DNA from: Streptosporangiaceae bacterium | GTDB taxonomy: Bacteria; Actinomycetota; Actinomycetes; Streptosporangiales; Streptosporangiaceae | Reading direction: 5' to 3' | DNA: 17,723 bases | Assembly: GCA_025934635.1 (NCBI GenBank) | Contig: JAICWX010000182.1 | Coordinates: 1 to 17,723 of the forward strand | In this document: piece after piece, positions 14,160 through 17,723 of the stretch | Position numbering within the stretch: position 1 is the stretch's first letter | How the letters are laid out: each line of letters starts with the position of its first letter | Program-made: the position numbers and the translations under genes | The notes under the pieces: model-generated | Seen by the model: the letters and a program-made list of their open reading frames with translations, nothing else | Told to the model about the DNA's origin: nothing | The model's database searches: none

Positions 14160-14965
14160 AGAGTTACTCCAATCCCCGCCTTGCGGTCGCGTGCGCGACG
14201 GCTGGCGATTTTCAGCGCGGATGCCCCGGCCAGCAATGCACCGATGGCGAGGGCCGCGAAGGAATCACTGCTCATGCCCGAGTTGGCCGCCGACAGCGCG
14301 GCCCCGGGTATGGGATTGCCGCCGCCCATTGCCCCGTCCCGGGCGGGCGTGCTGGCCAGACCGGCCGATGAGGGCAGGTCCGCGAGGCCCGGAAGGGCCC
14401 CGAGTCCGGCCAGCTGGGTGGCGGCCGGAACGTTCGTGTCGCCCGCGCCGGCGGCGGGGGCGTGTGATGAGGTGCCGGCTGACGTACCGCTCGTCCCGGC
14501 GATCCGGGACGTCGCCCGGGCGCCGGTCACGGCGGTGAGCGGTACCAGCGCGGGCACCGTCTTGAGCGCCGGGACGGATCCGGTGACGGCTCCGAGCACG
14601 GCCGTGACCGGGGTCACGGCCCGCTGGACGACCTGGCCCACGGCCCCGCCGACGCCCTGGCTAGCGCCCGGGCCGGTCCCCTGGCCGGCCCCCTGACCAG
14701 CCGCGGCGTTCGCGCCGCGGGCCGCGGGCGTCCTGGTCGCGGGCACCCGGGCGGGGGTGACGCTCCCGCAGGCGGCGCCGGCGATGCCCAGCAGGGCCCC
14801 GGTGTCGGTGCAGACGTCACCCGGGATCGCGGCGGGCGCCGCCTGGGCAACGGTACCGCCGCCGGCGGCCAGGGCGACGCCGGGCAGGCTGCCTGCGGTG
14901 GCCGCCAGGCCGGCCGTGAGCGTGAGCACGGCCGTTTTCGCCGTCCACGATGCCCATGGACGCAT
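14156..14965 (-). CDS. Exported Ala/Gly-rich membrane-anchored protein, chaplin-operon partner
   Basis: 269 residues from an ATG with AAGGAG 5 nt upstream. A signal peptide ends near residue 33 (ALA). The body is rich in Ala, Gly, Pro, Thr and Ser and of low complexity. A single membrane segment (about 236-252) and basic tail RRARDRK end the protein; no LPXTG motif precedes the segment, so it is probably membrane-anchored and not sortase-linked. Its only two cysteines, C52 and C66, are separated by 13 residues, the same spacing as in all four chaplin repeats next door, with a similar hydrophobic Gly-rich core (LLGIAG). It may therefore carry one strongly diverged chaplin-like unit. Its stop overlaps the chaplin start (ATGA), so equal and coupled synthesis is likely. 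Function unknown. Confidence 0.75.
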   Translation of the reverse strand: MRPWASWTAKTAVLTLTAGLAATAGSLPGVALAAGGGTVAQAAPAAIPGDVCTDTGALLGIAGAACGSVTPARVPATRTPAARGANAAAGQGAGQGTGPGASQGVGGAVGQVVQRAVTPVTAVLGAVTGSVPALKTVPALVPLTAVTGARATSRIAGTSGTSAGTSSHAPAAGAGDTNVPAATQLAGLGALPGLADLPSSAGLASTPARDGAMGGGNPIPGAALSAANSGMSSDSFAALAIGALLAGASALKIASRRARDRKAGIGVTL

Positions 14966-15040
14966 GGGGACTCCTTGCGGAACAGATGGGGGAGTTACGG
15001 ATGCGCCCGGTGACGGCGAACCATCAGTTGAGCACAGGGC

Positions 15041-15056
15041 GTAACCGTAACATCAC
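15041..15056. promoter_or_regulatory. GTAAC direct repeat upstream of the chaplin operon, possible regulator site
   Basis: GTAAC occurs at 15041-15045 and 15047-15051 and is followed by ATCAC (15052-15056), about 80 bp before the first start of the operon. GTAAC-type repeats are recognised by MtrA and GlnR response regulators in Streptomyces, and MtrA is reported to act on chaplin genes, but the exact spacing here does not fit well. I see no clear -10/-35 pair in 14985-15095. Confidence 0.25.
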
Positions 15057-15096
15057 AAGGAGTGTCCGCGGCACGTAAAACGCAGAATTACCGAAC

Positions 15097-15124
15097 GCGC
15101 CGGCCATTTTCCGCGGCCGGGCGC
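15097..15124 (-). terminator. Candidate terminator after the M20 peptidase gene
   Basis: Arms GCGCCGGCC (15097-15105) and GGCCGGGCGC (15115-15124) pair with one bulged base around a 9-nt loop, starting about 23 nt after the M20 stop on the - strand. The sequence that follows on that strand is relatively T-rich. It would separate M20 transcription from the chaplin operon. Confidence 0.45.
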
Positions 15125-15146
15125 CGCGCAAGTCCGGAATAAGCCG

Positions 15147-16466
15147 CTAACAGCGGTCCAGGAAGCCATCAAGGACCCGGGTGCCGAACCGCAGCCCGTC
15201 GACCGGAACGCGTTCGTCGACCCCGTGAAACATTCCGGAAAAGTCCAGATCCGGCGGGAGCCGGAGCGGCGTGAAGCCGAAGCAGCGCATGCCCAGGCGG
15301 CTGAACTGCTTGGCGTCGGTGCCCGCCGACAGGCAGTAGGGGATCACCCGCGCAGCCGGGTCCTCGGCGAGCAGAGCACCGGTCATCGCGTCGTAAAGGT
15401 CCCCGTCCGGGGTGGTTTCCAGGGCGATGTCATGGTGGATGAACTCCCGGGTCACGCCCGGCCCGAGCACCCGGTCGAGCTCGTCGAAGAACTCCTGCTC
15501 GTACCCGGGCAGGAAGCGGCCGTCGACCTCGGCGGTCGCCTCGGTCGGCACGACATTGACTTTGTAACCGGCGCGGAGAACAGTCGGATTCACCGTGTGC
15601 CGCAGCGTTGCGCCTATTATTCGCGAAATGGTGCCAATTTTGGCAAGCGGCAACGTTGGCTCGTTCGGCGCAAATTCTATGTTGAGGGCTTCGCAGGCGC
15701 CTTCCAGGAAAGCCTGGACAGACGGGATGAGGCGGATGGGCCATTCGTGCCGGCCTAGCCGGCCGATGGCCTCGGCTAGTTCGGTCACCGCGTTGTCCGG
15801 GTGCACCATCGAGCCGTGCCCGGCCGCGCCGCGCGCGGTCAGCCGGAGCCACGCCATCCCCTTCTCCGCGGTCTGCAGCAGGTAGAGCCGCTTGTCGCCC
15901 AGGTTCAGGCTGAACCCGCCGACCTCGCCGACCGCCTCGGTGACGCCCTCGAACAGCTCCGGATGCTGGTCCACCAGGAAGCGGGCCCCCCAGGTGCCGC
16001 CGGCCTCCTCGTCGGCGGTGAACGCGAGCACGACGTCGCGGGCCGGCTTTCTCTGCTCGCGCAGGCGCTGGCGGACGACGGCCAGCATCATCGCGTCCAT
16101 GTCCTTCATGTCGATCGCGCCGCGACCCCAGATGCAGCCGTCGGCTTCGGTGGCCGAGAACGGGTCGTAGCGCCAGTCGGGGGCGTTGGCCGGGACGACG
16201 TCCAGGTGACCGTGGACCAGGAGGGCGGGCCTCGTGCTGTCCTCGCCTTCCAGCCTGGCCACCACGCTGGTGCGCTTGGGGTGTGAGTCCAGGACCACCG
16301 GCTCCAGGCCCACCTCGGACAGCCGGGCGGCGACGTACTCGGCGGCCTGGCGCTCGCCGGGGCCCGAGTGGTCGCCGTAGTTGGAGGTGTCGATCCTGAT
16401 CAGGTCGCGGCAGATGCCGACGACCTCATCCTGCGCGGTCACCTGGTTTTCTTGGTTCTGCGTCAC
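15147..16466 (-). CDS. M20 family metallopeptidase / acylase-type hydrolase
   Basis: 439 residues from a GTG at 16466; a second GTG at 16442 (VTAQDEVV) is an alternative, because AGAGGA touches the first start with almost no spacing. No signal peptide, so cytoplasmic. The two-zinc site of the M20 family is complete: HGHLDVVPA (His87, Asp89), GRGAIDMKD (bridging Asp119), ADEEAGG (catalytic Glu153, ligand Glu154), a likely Asp/Glu ligand at Glu181, and MFHGVDERVP near the end (His414). The lid/dimerisation domain lies between, with GAAGHGSMVHPDNA. Such enzymes cleave N-acyl amino acids or short peptides; which substrate is not decided by the sequence. It is on the same strand as the chaplin operon but separated by 181 bp with a hairpin, so probably independent. 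It is divergent from the tRNA. Confidence 0.92.
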   Translation of the reverse strand: MTQNQENQVTAQDEVVGICRDLIRIDTSNYGDHSGPGERQAAEYVAARLSEVGLEPVVLDSHPKRTSVVARLEGEDSTRPALLVHGHLDVVPANAPDWRYDPFSATEADGCIWGRGAIDMKDMDAMMLAVVRQRLREQRKPARDVVLAFTADEEAGGTWGARFLVDQHPELFEGVTEAVGEVGGFSLNLGDKRLYLLQTAEKGMAWLRLTARGAAGHGSMVHPDNAVTELAEAIGRLGRHEWPIRLIPSVQAFLEGACEALNIEFAPNEPTLPLAKIGTISRIIGATLRHTVNPTVLRAGYKVNVVPTEATAEVDGRFLPGYEQEFFDELDRVLGPGVTREFIHHDIALETTPDGDLYDAMTGALLAEDPAARVIPYCLSAGTDAKQFSRLGMRCFGFTPLRLPPDLDFSGMFHGVDERVPVDGLRFGTRVLDGFLDRC

Positions 16467-16572
16467 TCCTCTATCGTTGCACTCGCGGGTGCGCTGGGAG
16501 CGGCGGGCCTGTGCCCTGGGCCGGGTGAAGATTCAGTGGCCTGCGCGACTCGCCTGCGGGCGTTCGGTTTGC

Positions 16573-16578
16573 TAAGGT
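16573..16578 (+). promoter_or_regulatory. Possible -10 element for the tRNA-Leu gene
   Basis: TAAGGT fits the actinobacterial TAnnnT pattern 31 bp upstream of the mature tRNA 5' end. No good -35 is visible at 16-18 bp further up, so the call is weak. Confidence 0.3.
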
Positions 16579-16584
16579 AGGCCA

Positions 16585-16607
16585 GCCGATGCGTACCCCG
16601 CATCGGC
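16585..16607. other. Perfect hairpin just upstream of tRNA-Leu
   Basis: Nine-base arms GCCGATGCG (16585-16593) and CGCATCGGC (16599-16607) with a 5-nt loop end 2 nt before the tRNA acceptor stem. If transcribed it would fold in the tRNA precursor leader next to the RNase P cut. Confidence 0.7.
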
Positions 16608-16609
16608 GC

Positions 16610-16694
16610 GTCCGGGTGGCGGAATAGGCAGACGCGCTAGCTTGAGGTGCTAGTGCCCGTAAAGGGCATGGGGGTTCAAGTCCCCCCTCGGACA
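16610..16694 (+). tRNA. tRNA-Leu (anticodon GAG)
   Basis: The 85-nt class II cloverleaf has these parts. Acceptor GTCCGGG (16610-16616) pairs with CTCGGAC (16687-16693), with one G-T pair. The anticodon stem is CTAGC/GCTAG around loop TTGAGGT with GAG at 16644-16646. The long variable arm is TGCCCGTAAAGGGCA, and the T arm is GGGGG-TTCAAGT-CCCCC (16670-16686). The discriminator is A16694, and CCA is not encoded. It decodes CTC and CTT leucine codons. The integrase gene overlaps its 3' half on the other strand. Confidence 0.96.
16650..16694. other. Probable attachment (att) region at the tRNA-Leu 3' end
   Basis: The recombinase reading frame ends inside the tRNA gene; its last 14 codons (CPRGDLNPHALYGH) are simply the antisense of the tRNA 3' half. 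Integration at a tRNA 3' end regenerates the tRNA and places the integrase next to it, as seen here. The exact crossover cannot be set without the other end of the element. Confidence 0.5.
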
Positions 16695-17723
16695 CGACCC
16701 CTTCGTACATGTCTGGCCAACTTCGGCCCTTGTGTTCACGATTCTCTCCTGTGGCTGGTAGGTCAGCTGCAGGTTGAGGCCTGCGTAGATCTCGGCTTTG
16801 TCTTCGGTGGCTGCGGTGCGCAGTGCCCGCACGAGATCCCTGATGGTGGTCACGGTCGCGGCTATTTGCTCTTTGGTCATCCTGGCCGGGCTTGGGCGGA
16901 TGTTTCCGGTGGCGGCGCGGAGGCGGGCGTCGGCGGCTAGCTTGCGGGCCTGGGTCTCGGTGATCCACTGGCCGACGACGGCGGGGTCGGCTCCGGAGTC
17001 GAGTGCTTTGCGGTACTGGGCCAGCGTCGGGGCGCTGTCTTGAATCTCGTCTTCGAGGGTGGCCAGCTCGCGCGGGACGGCGTCGTCTTGGCTGGCGGCG
17101 AGTTCTTCGAGGGTGGCGGGCAGGTGGGCGGGGTCGAGTGACTTGCTGAGCCAGGCGTCCAGTTCGGGGAGGACCTCGGCTTCGCGGAGGTAGACGACGC
17201 GGGGGTGGTCGATGTCGTTGGTGCGGGCGTATTCGTAGGGGTAGGTGCACCGGTAGTAGGCCTGGTCGTTGTTCCAGCTGCCTTGCATGCGGCGGGTGCA
17301 GATGCCGCAGAACAGCAGGCCGCGCAGCACGTAGGGGCGGGGACTCGAACGCGGGCGGCGGGTGACCTGACGGGCGTTCTTCGCCGCGAGGAGCTGCTGG
17401 GCCTGGCCGAAGGTCTCCGTATCGATGATCGGCGGGTGCACGATCTGCTCGGAGAAGATCCACTGGCCTTCGTCGTTCCAGCGCATGACGGTGGTGTGGC
17501 CGAGGGCGACGTCGTGGACGTCGAGCAGGACTTCGTCTTTGCGCTGGCGGTTCCAGACCTGGCGGCCGGTGTAGCGGGGGTTGGCCAGGATGGCGCGGAC
17601 GGCGCTCTTGGACCAGGCCAGGCCGCAGCGGTGCCGGTTGCGCGCCCGGTCGTGGGCTGATGGGCACGGAATGCCGTCGTGAGTGAGGCGCTCGGCGATG
17701 GCGAAGATGCCGAACCCGGCGAG
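16650..17723 (-). CDS. Large serine recombinase (site-specific integrase), C-terminal part, partial at window edge
   Basis: The frame is open to the right edge, so the N-terminal resolvase domain with the catalytic Ser lies outside. What remains is about 357 codons. Near the edge is a recombinase domain (RLTHDGIPCPSAHD, SAVRAILANPRYTGRQVWN). A zinc ribbon follows, with CGIC (codons at 17309-17298) and a further Cys in YYRCTYP (about 17249). Then come HPRVVYLREAEVLPELDAWL and a helical, coiled-coil-like tail up to LNLQLTYQP. The residues after GQTCTKG are antisense tRNA-Leu sequence, and the TAG stop is in the tRNA anticodon arm. An internal ATG at 17486 is not the true start. The enzyme would insert and, with a directionality factor, excise the element. 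Whether it is a phage or a conjugative element cannot be told. Confidence 0.9.
   Translation of the reverse strand, partial: LAGFGIFAIAERLTHDGIPCPSAHDRARNRHRCGLAWSKSAVRAILANPRYTGRQVWNRQRKDEVLLDVHDVALGHTTVMRWNDEGQWIFSEQIVHPPIIDTETFGQAQQLLAAKNARQVTRRPRSSPRPYVLRGLLFCGICTRRMQGSWNNDQAYYRCTYPYEYARTNDIDHPRVVYLREAEVLPELDAWLSKSLDPAHLPATLEELAASQDDAVPRELATLEDEIQDSAPTLAQYRKALDSGADPAVVGQWITETQARKLAADARLRAATGNIRPSPARMTKEQIAATVTTIRDLVRALRTAATEDKAEIYAGLNLQLTYQPQERIVNTRAEVGQTCTKGSCPRGDLNPHALYGH
16695..17723. mobile_element. Edge of an integrated element next to tRNA-Leu
   Basis: The integrase gene lies directly against the tRNA 3' end and continues beyond the window, so the element should extend to the right. 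Only its integrase is seen. Base composition is not obviously different from the chromosome. Confidence 0.6.

Noticed and set aside
13134..14696. 520-codon + strand frame opposite the chaplin operon, and the Pro/Trp-rich frame at 12925-13758
   Set aside because: Repetitive because it reads the chaplin repeats on the wrong strand; both - strand genes have signal peptides, ribosome sites and coupled ends.
16471..17667. Alternative - strand frame over the integrase containing a VSEGGLEPPCP-like stretch
   Set aside because: The peptide is another reading of the antisense tRNA; the frame is Arg/Pro-rich and lacks recombinase motifs.

Overview
The window is very GC-rich DNA from a filamentous, probably spore-forming actinomycete. 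The evidence is the GTG starts and 4-nt start/stop overlaps, a secreted chaplin-type surface protein, an actinobacterial small protein of the DUF5703 type, and a topA / MFS-thymidylate kinase / holB block like the one known from Streptomyces. The chaplin's four short-loop repeats and canonical LPXTG signal suggest a relative of Streptomyces rather than Streptomyces itself. This is inference; no species can be named from the sequence.

Left part (1-2804, + strand): two tandem paralogous polytopic membrane proteins, the first cut by the window edge. They resemble GT-C-type, lipid-carrier-dependent glycosyltransferases. The second overlaps by 49 bp the 3' end of a convergent secreted lipoprotein hydrolase.

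Centre (2756-12337, mostly - strand): a housekeeping block read right to left as topA, then an MFS-thymidylate kinase fusion, then holB (DNA polymerase III delta'), then a PSP1/RicT-family protein, then a TAP-like alpha/beta hydrolase. The tmk/holB and PSP1/hydrolase pairs share 4-nt overlaps, so they are probably translationally coupled. A short AbiEi-type antitoxin-like gene lies in the opposite orientation between holB and PSP1. It seems to have lost its C-terminal domain. The spacer after it holds a perfect 10-bp hairpin and a copy of part of it.

Right-centre (12482-16466): a DUF5703 small gene (+), apparently leaderless, converges on a two-gene surface-protein operon (-). The first gene of that operon encodes an Ala/Gly-rich exported membrane-anchored protein with a single chaplin-like C-x13-C pair. 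It overlaps by 4 nt a 423-residue chaplin. That chaplin has a signal peptide, four chaplin repeats, then a Cys/His module of nine C-x-G-x-x-C units, an NPNGG linker and an LPTTG sorting signal. This module is the most unusual thing in the window. An M20 metallopeptidase gene lies upstream on the same strand.

Right end (16610-17723): a tRNA-Leu(GAG) gene whose 3' half is overlapped antisense by the end of a large serine recombinase gene that runs off the window. This looks like one edge of an integrated element inserted at the tRNA 3' end. No intergenic stretch exceeds 300 bp.
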